Below the pieces are notes generated by a model. It ran no database searches and had not been told where the DNA came from. It saw nothing but the letters and a program-made list of their open reading frames with translations. Made by a program: the position numbers and the translations under genes. Of a stretch of DNA of 64,000 bases, positions 50,601-63,284 are shown piece after piece. The stretch's first letter is position 1, and every line of letters begins with the position of its first letter. Source of the stretch: Tetrahymena elliotti 4EA (lineage: Eukaryota; Ciliophora; Oligohymenophorea; Hymenostomatida; Tetrahymenidae); assembly GCA_000231825.2 (NCBI GenBank), contig JH720343.1:357204-421203 (forward strand). The letters run 5' to 3'.

Positions 50601-51879
50601 AGTTTAGATGGACCCAACTCATTTAAAAACGAAAACCTATGCAAAAAATCGAGACTATTTCTTATTTTTAATTCTTTGAAAATGTTTAGGATTTTATCAA
50701 ATTTTGATTTATCCAATGTAATAAGTATTCCACTTTCTCTTGAAATTATGGTTGCTTTTCTCCTAAATTTATAAAAAAATATGTAAATATGTCTTTAGTG
50801 CTTTCTAATATTGTAGGAATTACTCTTTTTGCATAGTTAGCAAAGCTATCTCTCCAAAAGATTCACCAGGAGTGTAAACTTTGATTTTTGAGAAATTCGG
50901 AAAGTTTACTTTATAGATTTTTTCCTCATCAAATTCATCTTATTTGCTATTTAAAATAAAATACATAAAAATAATTCTGAAATTAAGTTTACAATTCATG
51001 AATAATTTTCTTTTTTGCTTAATTTAGATTCTCATCATTATTGATAATTTCTTCAACTGGTTTCTACTTTTCTGAAGGTTTCACATATTAATTTATTGGT
51101 ATAAGTTCTTCCAAAGGGTTAATAACTACTTCTTTAGTCTTCTCTTAAGTTATTGTAATATTTTTTTATAAAATCATTCTCTGCTCTTGGTTGAGTTAGT
51201 CATCAGTTCGCTTTTGCTATTTTATGGATTTAGGTATAAGACAACTAAAAGAACCTTATTGATTATAAATATAAATTGTTTGGATCATTAATAATGAAAT
51301 CAAATAAATTACCTTAAGCCACAATATAATAAATAGTACCCTAGTCACCTATTTATAAAAATGAAAATTAATAAATATATGGTAATTTAAAATAAAATTA
51401 CCATAATTAAATATTACTTCACCCTTCTAACAAGGCTATACTTTCATATGAGAGAATATTGAATTGTTAAAGCTACTCCCCTAATTAAATAAATTAACTT
51501 AGTTTTTCCATATATCTAAGTTTTCTAAAGCCTTTTTAACAAAGTTTATTTCTATCTTGCTTTTTGTATGCTTTCTTAGTATTGAAACTACCATCTTTTA
51601 TACATTTTAATGAATTTAAAGATAGCATAAATTATTAAAATATTATATACACGTGAGTCATCAGTATCCTACAAAGATACATTTTCTTTAAATAAAATTT
51701 CTGGTATCTATTCATCTACTTATGTTTCTTTCGTATTATGACCAGAATTGTGATCTTCTTAATTAAAAGACTAGCTGCACTAAGATTTACTGTTTAACTT
51801 TTGTAGACTGTTAACATTTCTAGGCCTAGATATACTAGTATTATTAATAATATGATCTAGTATTGACTTAGGAAGCATA
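47661..51879 (-). CDS. Protein with two cyclic-nucleotide-binding domains and a long disordered tail
   Basis: Multi-exon minus-strand gene, ATG 51879 (MLPKSILDHIINNTSISRP) to TGA 47661. cNBD 1 begins KGEVIFNYG / DQGTIYYIVAQG (about 51420-51300), is interrupted by about 85 low-complexity residues, then resumes with VYTPGESFGEIALLTMQK and RKATI: a canonical phosphate-binding cassette with the key Glu and Arg. A linking helix (FDKILNIFKELKIRN) leads into cNBD 2: GPSKLLSLLHCTEIVKFKK, KEGDKADNIFFIKSG, and later KENSFFGEDEIM..ARSTKAEV with Glu and Arg retained. Downstream comes a helical stretch and several hundred Ser/Asn/Gln-rich residues. No kinase or channel domain was seen, so it is a cAMP/cGMP receptor, possibly regulatory-subunit-like. 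The two-domain call is firm; exon borders are approximate. Confidence 0.78.
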
Positions 51880-52664
51880 TACCTGATCTATAAATGATTC
51901 TATTGTATAATTTAAAATTAATAGGTAATGAGAATAATCCAAACAAACTATTTAATATGAGAAATGAATTAGAATTAATAATAAGTTAATCATCAATTTT
52001 TATCAAGTTTAAATAGAATTTACATCTTAGATTGGTATTCAAGTTGAGATTGTTATTTTTTTGTTAAAACTATATACTTGCAAATAATGTATTATCAATA
52101 ATTAGACAAAAAATTCTTGATACTTCTACTTTTTATTTATTAGAAACTTTATTTATTAAATGACCATTAATTTGGTTAGTTATTTGATGATTGATTGATA
52201 CTAAGTTTTTTAAATTAAAAAATGCTTTTGCTTTAATTTTATTTAAGAGATCAATCATAAAAACTCATTTTCCTAATAAAAACCAATTTCTCCTAATCTT
52301 TTTACCACAGCTTCAGCTAATTTTTTAATAAAAGTCTTTCAAAATTTAGCATTAAAAAACACAGCAATAATAATCCTACTAAACCAAAAAAAAATTATTT
52401 TTTTTAAACCATAAAGAATTTTGATTTAAATCTTTTTTTTGAAAATAAATAGATGAACAAATATTTAAAAAAGGAAGCTTTTTGGAATATGAATGTGATT
52501 TGATCTAAGTAAAATATAATAAGTAGATTGGAAAATGAATCATAATTTTAATGTTTAAGTTTTTCAGATAAAAAAATTGATAGAGATTTTTTAAAATGTT
52601 TAATTTAAAAATAAAGAACAGGATACTTTCTTTTTTTAAATATGTATTAAGAATTGTTTAGTTT
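51880..52664. other. Intergenic, no gene seen
   Basis: About 785 A/T-rich bases between two minus-strand genes, holding the promoter of the cyclic-nucleotide-binding gene and the 3' region of the USP gene. No coding frame. Confidence 0.5.
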
Positions 52665-55600
52665 TCACTAGATGTTAAATGTTGAGGCATCAGTTGTAAA
52701 AACTCTGTCTTGCTTAAATAATGGGATGTTAGATTAACGTATTTTTTATACAAATTTAATGTAGGTATCATATTGAACTTTTATTTTGTCAAAGTTTGAA
52801 ATTAATTCATTAAACAAATAGTCTTCCTTTTTGTTAGCATTCCAATAATACATATCACCTTCGGATGTGAGCTTTTCTAAACGTTCTTTAAGCTCTTAAG
52901 GGATGTTGTTAAATGCTTATTCGCCTTCATTATAGAGGTTAGTGTTATTATTAGACATATAATCAGTGTTTATTTTTTTGATTTCTTGTTACAAAATTGG
53001 GTCGTTTGTAAACTATGAGATGTCTTCAATCCAAGCATTAAAAGTAAGTTAGGTCTTCTAGTCTTACTTGTTTTATTTTTTGTAGAATCCAATGAAGGCC
53101 TTGATTCCCTACAATATTTCTTGGTTATTAACTTATGAAGAGAAACGAATCTTCAGTTCATAGTAATGAAGCATAGCAATGAGAATAATTATTTTAGTGT
53201 CACGAGAGATCTTAAAGAAATAATCATCCTTGAATGATGCTTATTTACTCTAGTCCTAGAAGAAATTAAGTTCAACCAAATAATCAAATGCAGCTAATGA
53301 GGATATCCAATCAAACTTCAAACCAGACTACATTGCAAATATAGTGGATTCAGCATTATTTAATTGTTTGATAAATTCAGAGTTCATTATTTCTATCAAA
53401 TCAGAGTTTTCTGATGATATTTTAATGCTTTTTGGGGCTTTGAAGCTTCCAAGAGATGCTATTTACTACTTAAGCTTATCTTCAAGCTTTTTATCAGTCA
53501 AATTGGTTAAGGATTAAGCATTTTTGTAATGCTCTCTAACACAACTATCTAAAATAAGCCATTTAATTAAGTCATCATATTAACCCATTTCATTTTTAGT
53601 ATGTAACTTAAGGTACACACAGAATTAAATGAAGGGTGGTGGTGAACCTTTTACTTTTTTACGAGCTTCATCTCCTTTACGAGCACATTCATTATTGAGT
53701 TCGAAACGACGAGTATACATATCAATTATTTAACGGACAGCATTGGTTGCTCTATATTCTTCAATTTCTTCTTAAAATTTAATATTTTCTTCACAAAGCT
53801 TATTTAAAAGGTCTTCAGGAATGATTGAAGTGTAGTAATCTACAGTTCTAACTTAAGAAGCATGAAGTTGATTGACTGTGTTAGAAGCTAAATGCAAGCG
53901 AATTGGTCTTCCTTTTGCTTATGGTGGTACAGCAACTTCTTCTTTGACATAGAGTAAACTGTAAGCACTTGCTTTTCCCCAACCTCCAAGAGCTTCTTTG
54001 AAAACATTTTCTTCGGTTTCTTCACTTACTTATATATCATTATAACGCCACCACTTCTTGGTAGAAATATCTTTAATAAATGAATAGTAATGACCACTAT
54101 CTGCTTATCCATCATGAATAATAACACTCTAAAGAATATACTTTTCTTTTTTAAATGCATTGTAAGACTCATTAATTTTATTTTCTAATTGTTTTATTTT
54201 ATCTTATAGGTCTTAGATTCTTGATTTTACCTTGCTAGCATATTATTCTAATGCCTTAACAATTTAAAGATTTTCTTTAGAATTATCTCCAAAATAGGAT
54301 GGATCAACTAGTGGGTTCACTTCAGCCTTTTTGCTATTAGATTGAAGGAATTATATGGTGCTTTCTAAAGCATTTAGGAGCCCTAAATTATTTTGCTAAT
54401 CTTTATTTTCTTCAGGCTTTAGGCTAGTTTTGGCCTAGTTTTATGTTAGATGGCTTGAGTATTGGTTCATATTTTCAAGAGCTATTTCATATTGTTATTT
54501 TTCTGAAATCAATTTATTAACTTGCTCACGAATTCTCAAATAATCTTTACTTCTCTCTTCTGTGAAACGCTCTAAATAAATTTCGTTTTCAAAATTGAAA
54601 TTATCATTTAATTTTTTAAGACATCCTTTTTCTTTGTCAAATACAACACGCTATAACTAAAAGAAAAGAGTTTTAGGTGCTCTCTTGATCCAATTATTTT
54701 TTTAAGCTGAAACAATATCACCTTTATCATTCTTAAATTCATCAATATGATTGACAACATACTCGTCTAATGCATAATAAAGTTCTTTGTGCTTAATGTC
54801 TAAGAATATAATGTTGAATAGCTCTTCTTCTTATTTCTCGAAAGTTTCTTCTCCTAAAGGATAACTCATATGGACAGAGGCTTTACCGAAAAAGTTAGAA
54901 TTTACTACACTTGTATCAGACATTTAAATAGAAACGCTTCTTTATAAATCTACTTCACCTTAAGAGATGCTAGTAGAAGTGGATCTCATTAGGCTAACAA
55001 CTAATTCTTCCTCCATTGCTCCTTTGTTAAAAGTTTTTTTGGAATAGCATAAACCTTCATCAACTCTTGCAAGAAATGTAAGATTGAATTCACCAATATC
55101 TTGCTAATCACCGATTTGTATTTAATTACCTTGATCATCTACTATATTTTTTATAACCTTAGAAGGGTCAATATATTTCTTATCACTTCCTATAAGAAGT
55201 ATATATAACTCTTATAAAGCGCTCACTAACTCCACAGAAGCTTTGACTCTCTTCAAAAGTGCCTTTTATTCTGATTCATCTTTCTAGAATTATTCATCAG
55301 TTTACTTACCAGAATTAGATTCTGCTTTAAGACGCTTATTAATTTCATCTTCGCTAGGTTTTTAGAAATTAATTATAGCATAGCAGAATTCGGCGTTATA
55401 AAAATATGTTTGCAAAAGAGGGTTGATATAGCAAGTATTTCCTAAGTTCTTCAAGCCTACTGGGATCCCTTCCTTTCTGATTCTTTATTCAGGATTAAGT
55501 GGTTCAAAGCTAATGTTTTTTTCTTTTGCCTCCTATTAAGAAGCTAAGATTGCTTAATTAAGTTAAACTTCTTCATCCATATTATCTGTCATATTAGTTA

Positions 55601-55784
55601 TTTTATTTTGCTATTCGCTTAATACCTTATCATTGCTAGCTAATAGGTGCTAGTATTCATCTAAAAGAGCATCAATTTAACCTTTACAGTTTCTATATGC
55701 TAACTTGAGGAGCTATTCATTAAGCCCCATCTATAAATATTCATTTAAGATTTTTTATGGTATTTCTCCTTTCTAATTGCTCAT
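52665..55784 (-). CDS. USP25/USP28-like ubiquitin-specific protease, 1039 aa, intronless
   Basis: One uninterrupted exon, ATG 55784 to TGA 52665, exactly 1040 codons. The N-terminus (about 8-45) is UBA-like and residues about 72-90 form a ubiquitin-interacting motif (DEEVQLNQAILASQQEAKE). The catalytic Cys118 is in GIPVGLKNLGNTCYINPLLQ and the His box is QADSGHYYSFIKD (His565), followed by WWRYNDIQV with the third catalytic residue. About 450 residues separate Cys and His, more than in a minimal USP core, with a coiled-coil insertion; that, the N-terminal ubiquitin-binding motifs and the long helical C-terminus match USP25/USP28 architecture. It removes ubiquitin from proteins; substrates unknown. 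An intronless gene of this length stands out beside its intron-rich neighbours. Confidence 0.9.
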
Positions 55785-56384
55785 TTTATTCCTAAGATAC
55801 TTAATTACTTATTTTATTTTATTTTACTTTAATAAATTTTTTTTTCTATTTAAATTTAAAAAATTTTTTTCTTAGATAAACATTTTCTGATCTACTTTAT
55901 ATCCGAACTAAAGCACAGACACAGAATAAATGTTTATTCACATAAGACTAATATTTTTTGAAATTTATTACTACTCAGTCTATTTTTGTTTGATATTTAT
56001 TAAAATCCATCAAAATCGATCGATACATATTTTTTAATGCAAACATTTTAAATTTTCCACAAAAAAATTTTTCTTGAAAAAAGTAAATTTTTAAACATAT
56101 TGTACTCTCTCTTTAAAAAAGCTAAATTTTTATATCTAACATAACTATTTTAAAAAAATATTCAAATAAATTTTTAATATAAAATATTTAGCACTATTGC
56201 TGACAAATATAGAGGAAATTATGATAATTATTTGTATTTCTTTTAATTGGTGACTCATTATTTTTTTTGTTTAATATTTTAAATGACTTTATTTCTAATT
56301 TTTAATTCTAACTTCCTTTATTTAAATTAGTACTCCATTTAGCAATTATGTCTCTGTACCAAGTCAGAATTTAAACTTTTTTTA
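55785..56384. other. Intergenic, no gene seen
   Basis: About 600 A/T-rich bases between two minus-strand genes; expected to contain the USP promoter and the next gene's 3' region. Confidence 0.5.
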
Positions 56385-59300
56385 TCAGTTTGCAAATTAA
56401 TTTTGAGACATATTCTTCTTTAATAATCTATTTTCTTTTTAATCTTGATTGTTTAAATTTAAAGTATTACCATACTTAAAATTTGCTATCAAAGTCTTTT
56501 TTATTCTTTTTAATTATTATTCTTCTTACTATCTTTTAGTACTTTGACACTTTTTCAAGTATTCTTGTGCAAAATTTTAACTTTTATTTTGTTGTTAAGG
56601 TTTCTCTAGTCTTTTTAATGAACTTTCTGGTTTTTTCTAAGTAGGTTTTTATTATGAAGATCCTACTACTCTATGTGTATTTTAAGCTGAAGCTAAAGGG
56701 GTGTAAGCTGTTATATTTTACAAACTACTTTTTCTTGCATGAATATAATTTGAGAAGCTAGTTTTATTTAAAGCTTTTGAAATATTAAGAATTTATTCCC
56801 AATCTTCATTTGTATTTAGTATTTTAGCAAATTGATGAGTACTTACTTTCCTAGAGTTGCTAAAGCTATTTTATTGTGAGCTTTGCTAATGAGTGGGTGA
56901 AATCGAACTAAGTATTTAGCTATCTTATTATTAGCATAAGGGCACAAAAATATAATTCCTTTATTTATGATTCTCATAATAGGCTTATCTATTTTTTTCC
57001 TAATCTTCTTTTTTAATTAGCTATTCAACATTTTAGTCTTCCTCACATAACTTTTAAAAAGCAGCATTACTGTCTGAAATAGCTTCGCTTTATAGTGATT
57101 CATAATTTTTATTTTTATAATTGTTTACTTAAATATTCAGTTAGTTTTGTTCATCATTCTTTCCTTTTTATTATAAAATTTCATCATCTTCTTCAATTTT
57201 TTCTTCTATCCCTTTTTGAGTTTAAAATATTGTCCTGCTCTTTTAAGTATCACCATTATTTTAGTTGTTTACACATTTTTCATCTCCTGAAGTATTAGCA
57301 TAATCGTTGAGAGTATTCTTACCAAAATTAGATTGATGAATTTAATCATATGTGCTCTCAATTTCTCTGATAGGAGATAAGCAAGGCTAGATTTTTTGAT
57401 TATTACGTGGTGAAGCAACCAATTCGTTTTGCTATGAATTAGATTCCTCTTGGTTATTTATTTCTTCTTCATACTAAATAAAAGTATTATTTCTCTATGA
57501 ATTAAAAGAGTTCTAAGCAATAAAATCTCCATCAATATTCTCTAAAAACTATTTTTCATCTGCTTAAGGTGATTATTTTTAAGTATTGAATATATCTCCA
57601 CTTAATTCTTCAAAATCTTACATCATAAGTAATTACTTAAACTCTTCAAGTTGGTTTTTTCTACAAAATATTTATTCATCAAAAACTGAAGGTATTGTTA
57701 AATTGCTAAATCCTTAATTATTTATTTCCTTCTTTTCATATGAACTTTATTTAGAATCAAGCATTTTTTAAGATTTTGTGAGAATATCTTCATCTTTATG
57801 AGAATAACATAAGTATTTCTCTCTTTTTTCATTAGAATATGTCACTTAATTAGATATTTTGATAATAGGAGAAACACATATATCTTTCGAGTCTTATTCT
57901 GAATTGATTTTATTTATTTTATCTAAACTCTTATCTGATTATTTCACCCCTGCTGTACACATATTATTTTAATTTGCAGCTACTCTATGTGATGCAATGT
58001 TATTATTAGAAACAAAATTTTAAGATAAGGAATTATCATTAGATTTTGAGGAAGAGTTCACTTCAATATTATATTTTTCTCTTAGTAAACTAAAAACACT
58101 TTCATAAATTGATTGGCATATCTTTTTTAATTCAAATTCTTTTGCATTGGGAAGAATTTTTTCAACATTTTTATGAATATTTTCTTGCAAAGTTCTCAGT
58201 TTTTTCTCCTTTCTTGTTTCATAAAATAAACTAAAATGCTAACCCTTCATTTAAAAAAACTAAGTAAAAAAATATAATTGAAATTAAAAGATTTACATCT
58301 AAGTTATTCTTTGGAGTAAAAAATAATTCTGTATTGAATTACTTTTGAATGATCTCAGCTTCTTTTTCTAGTTATTCAATATTAAGTTATTTAATAGTAA
58401 CCTTTTCTTTTGTTTTCTATTTCTATTCTTAAATATTATTTGTTTAATTGTTTTGTTCTTAGATTGATATTGGAATGTTATCAATTGAGATGCCTTCTTT
58501 ATTTTAGTTGATTTTTTAATTACTTTCATTTGTACTGGTAGGAGACATAGTTTATTTTTTAATAGTTTAAATTGATGTGTTGTGTGAGTTTAGCTTATCA
58601 TAAGAATTTGAGAGATTTTCTATCTATCTAGATGGTTGAATAACCTTTATTTCTTTTTAGCTTGAACTGTTTTTAATATTTTAATCACAAACAATTTGCT
58701 CATCTTAATTCTCAAGTTAATTTTCATTCTAAACTTACTGAATAATTATCAATTTATTTGATTTGCTAATTTAAGAACTATCAAAATCGTTATTCCCTTC
58801 AATAATTTAATTATCTTTAGAAATAAAGGTATTACCATTAGTTTAACTATTCAGATTATTAGTTTTTTAATCTGATTAGTAAGCTTATAGTTATGCATTA
58901 CTACAGTCCTCAAAGTCATTATTATTGAACTCAAAATTGATGTTAAATTAGTTTTACCTTTCTGGAGAAAAATCGAATTCCATCTACCAATCTTTTTGTT
59001 TAGTGTTAGAAAAAGTAAATTAAGGGTCAGCAATATTTTATTCGTCTTTGTTTTCAAGTTCTTAAAGTTTTAAAGACTTTCTTTCATTTATAATTTCCTT
59101 TTCATTTTGGCTTTTAGTTAATAACCTAAGATTTTCTTTCATATGTTAACTCTTAAGAAGATCCTCCACTTTTAACACTTATCCTTAAAATTCGTAGTTA
59201 TTAATTGCTTGAAAGCAAGCTTAAGTGTTTTCGTTGAATAAAATATTCTGTTAATTTTAAGGTGGAGATTAAGGTTTTTCATTTGAATAATTTAACTAAG

Positions 59301-62239
59301 TCCTGTCTATTGATGATTAGCTTTTATTAGCTGCTCTCTTAACTTTTTCATCTGAGTTTTGTTGATCTTACTAATTTTCTATTTTAATTTTATTATCAAA
59401 GCTTGATGTTAACGATTTTTAGTTATTTATTCTGGCTTCTTTTTCTTTTTAAATTTCTTTAATCATTTTATCACACTGTTTTTCTATCCTTAATTCTTTT
59501 TCTTTCTGTATTTCTTGGATCATCTTATCACATTACTTATCAATATTTAATTTAATTAAAGCCTTTCTAGCTTCTGGTGACATTTAATTCCATAACTTTT
59601 CTTCTTTTGAAAGCCCAGCTGACTTAGTGGGAGAAACAGAAGTATTGAAATCTGAGATATGTGGATTGGTAGGACTTTTAATTGCTGTCTGAGATTAAGA
59701 ATTGTTGTCTAAAGCAATAAATTAAATGGGTGAATTTAATTCTTCTTTTTTATCAAAATTATTTTTTTCAGAAGATTTGTTATTTGATTCTTCAGCTTTC
59801 TTTTTTTCTGAAATATATTTTGTTTCTTATTCATTTAAAATTTGAATAGATTCACTCTAACAAGGTAGGTAATCATGCTATTGAGGTGATAGAAGAGTCT
59901 AAAAGGAGTTTGTATCAAACTATCCATTGTATTCTCTTTGTTAATTTAATTTTTCTAGATTCAGTCTCAATTCATTTTGAAAATTATACTAAATTGGAGG
60001 CTTTTCTACTTCATTTCTCATAATTTAGTTTTCTAAGATTTTTTTATCTTATAGCTATGAATAAGATATATTATGCATAGGAAGTGCAATATTTGCACCA
60101 AAAGAAGGGCTGAATTAACTGTTTCCTTAGGTTTGGACTGTTGTAAAATCACCAGATATTTTTTTAACACATTAATTTTCAGGAATACAATTTTCAATTT
60201 TTACAACTTAAAATTGATTTTAAGTTAACTGATCTGGAATTAAGTTATTATTTCTCATATAATTACCTGAGCTATTAAAATTATTCAAGGGGTAAATCAA
60301 ATGAGGATTGTTATATTAATTTTGTTCTGCAACCTAATTCTATCTGTACTAATACTATTATTGTGGTTGTGATTGAAAATGAGGTTACATAATTAATTAT
60401 GCAAGCTAAATATTTGTAGAAGGCTATAATTAATATAATTAAAACCTATCGTCTTCATTGTTTTTATCAACTAAGTTTTAGTAAAGAGACTTTTTGTCAT
60501 ATTTGCTTAATGAAGTATTTGCACTGGTATCATTGTTTTTAATTATTACTCCACCTTATGAATACATAGAGCTGCTTCTAGAGATATTTTATTTATTTGA
60601 ATTAATTTACTATGGTTAAACAGGTTAATTTAGAATCTATTGAGTTCTGTAGTACATTGATTGTTAAGAACTTTCAGTTATTTTATTTTCATGCAACTGA
60701 TTTGAATTAATTTATTTGTTTATAAAAGGATTTTATTTTGGGCTTAGTTGCTAATTGACAGCTTATCTTTAACACATAGAAATTAAATTTGATTAAAATA
60801 TACTCTCAGACTTTGGTGTATCATTTTAGTTGCCCAAGGAGTTGGAATGAAGATGTCTATCCTTTAATCCATGTAGCATTTTAATTGATTAAGAAGAGGA
60901 ATATTAAGTATTATTTTGAGATAATGTATTTTAAGATTATAAAGGTGTTTAATAACTCATGTTATTATTTAATTATACAGGCTTTTGAGATTATTTAAGA
61001 ATCTAACTTTATTAAGGCTCCCTTCCTTCTATTTTTTATTATTAAATTTAATTATTCTGCTAAGGACCTTATCTAAATTGAAAATATTAACTTTCACCAA
61101 GTGGTAAGCTTGTACTTCTTACAGATTTTTGTTGATTCAGCTACAATGAAGCAAAATTACTTAAATTGTTTTTTTCATCACTTTAATCTTTAATTGACAT
61201 TTTCTAAGCTAAATTTTATTGAGGAGAATTAAATTATTTCATCAAGCTAACTCCTCTTATTTCCTAGCTATCAAATACCTATGATTATGTTAATGATGGT
61301 GCATATTAGTGATTATTTTATCTATAATCAGCAGGTTAAGTATTCTACTAGCTGTATTTAACATTAGGATTTAATTATGTGATTATTATTGTTTTTTTAT
61401 TTTACAATTCATTTTGCTAAACACTCTCTTGCCTATCTAATAAGTCTTTAACTAGCATTATTCCCCTTTCTTAACTATTTGATTATTGCAGAGTATTATA
61501 TTGTTATTTTTGCATATTTTCAATCTTTATATCTTAATTTTTTTTTGGAATAGCTTTGTCTTAGTTAGGTTTAAGAATTTATATTCTACCAATATTTTCT
61601 TTCATTTATAATTAGCCTGCTTAATAACTATTTTCATTTTCTTTAGATAAATATTATCTATTTTATACCTACTGGTAAATAGATGGATTTTATTATTTTA
61701 AAATATTAATATTATTTCCATTTTCTAAAGGAATTCTTTGAGCATTTATATTTTGATTCATACATTTGAAATTCTAAACTAGCCTTTGATTTATTTTTTC
61801 AGACTCTAGTTCACTCATTCTTATAGGAGTTGCTTGGAGATATTGTGGATTACAAAAAGATTTATTTCTTTAAGTATGTTGTGTAGAGTTCTAGTTGATT
61901 TTATTCTACATATTATTGATTCCATTAGCATAACAGCTTCTTTCTGATAAGCAACTTGATGATGATTGATAAGACATTAGATCATTTATCTTCTATTAAC
62001 TTTATTAGTTAGGATATAGTTAAGTCTGTAGAGGTTTACTAACTGATTGATTTTAATTGTTATTCAGACCTTAAACCTGTAAGGGTGTTCTATTTTATGC
62101 ATTTAAACTTAAAAAAATGACTTGAATAAAAAATTTACCTTGGAGAATTAGCATAAGAATTAGAATATCTTCTATCTTAATTGTTGTGGCTTAAAAAATT
62201 GAGCATTTAAGCTTATATGCTCTTATTCTAATAATTCAT
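56385..62239 (-). CDS. Very large Gln/Asn/Ser-rich hypothetical protein (about 1,900 aa)
   Basis: Minus-strand coding from ATG 62239 (MNYQNKSIQAQMLNFLSHNN) to TGA 56385, with a short intron at about 62092-62140, another at about 58236-58295, and possibly more. Most of the chain is Gln/Asn/Ser-rich with short charged helices. The best-ordered piece is a Lys/Glu-rich helical region, AGLSKEEKLWNQMSPEARKA followed by two 19-residue repeats (59544-59431). Near the C-terminus are basic, Gln-rich helices. No catalytic motif, signal peptide or membrane segment was seen. Continuous coding was checked at several points (62.1, 61.2, 60.4, 59.6, 58.2, 56.6 kb), but a split into two genes is possible. Function unknown. 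Confidence 0.6.
59431..59544 (-). repeat. Tandem duplication of 57 bp (two 19-residue repeats) inside the large Q/N-rich gene
   Basis: Read on the minus strand, 59544-59488 encodes IDKQCDKMIQEIQKEKELR and 59487-59431 encodes IEKQCDKMIKEIQKEKEAR. The copies are identical at 15 of 19 residues and in frame, giving a paired amphipathic coil with matching Cys residues. Looks like a fairly recent in-frame duplication. Confidence 0.85.
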
Positions 62240-63284
62240 TTATATAATACTTAATCTTAATCTTTTTTGCTATTTGAATTATTTAAATAGAATCAATAAT
62301 TTAAACAAATAACCAAATGAATTTTTTTGCTGTTAAGAAGAAAGAGTGTGTTTTATTAATTTTGTTATTTTTCTTACATAAAATTCTATTTGCATAAACA
62401 TTAATTAATACTTATTATTTTATTCTTAAAGTTCTTTCCAAATCTTCATCTTATTCAAATTTTAACTGGATTGCAAAAGATTTTATCTCTTTTGTTACAG
62501 GATCAACAAAAATATTTTTAGATTCTCAATTTTTTAAAAAATGAATATTTTTTAAATACTTTTACAAATCATAAAAGTAAACTACACATTAATTTTATTA
62601 TGGCTTATAAATTAATTAGTTATTTTTAGTTACTAAGAAGAATAAAATGAGAGTTTACACTATTTGAATTAACAAAATAATTTAATTTTATAGAGATTAA
62701 TTTTTTAACTGTATTTAAAGAAAAAGTAGAATATTTAAATGATAAGAGTCCTCTATCTGGATTATTTTGAACTAAATTTTATTAGAAACTAAAAATAAAT
62801 TAGGTCTGACATTAAAGAAAATATATTGGCAATTTATAAATTGAAATTATTAATGCAAAAATAAAATTTTTTCGGCTTAACAAATATTAGTGTTAAAAAG
62901 TAATAGACATAAATATCTACACAAAATTCTTGATAATCTACACAATTTAATATTTATTAAATTATTATTATTATTTCATTTCAATATATAATTCAAACTA
63001 ATTCAAAACTTCAACAAAATTTAATAAATAATTAAAATTTTTGTATTAAATATTTTATTTTTTTAATAACTTTTAAAAAGGATTTTTTTTTAATTTCTTC
63101 TCTTTTACAGGCTGTTAGAATATAACACAAATAAATAAATAAAATCTTCTTAAAATTAATTGAATTTTAACTATAAATATTTGTTAAAAATTTAAAAATA
63201 TAAAACAATTTTTATAAAACTCAAAACTATTTTGTTAAATAAAGTTATTATTATTATTACTTTTTATTTTTAAATATTTCACAC
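62240..63284. other. Intergenic, no gene seen
   Basis: About 1 kb of almost pure A/T between two minus-strand genes. No frame with protein-like composition. Confidence 0.5.
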
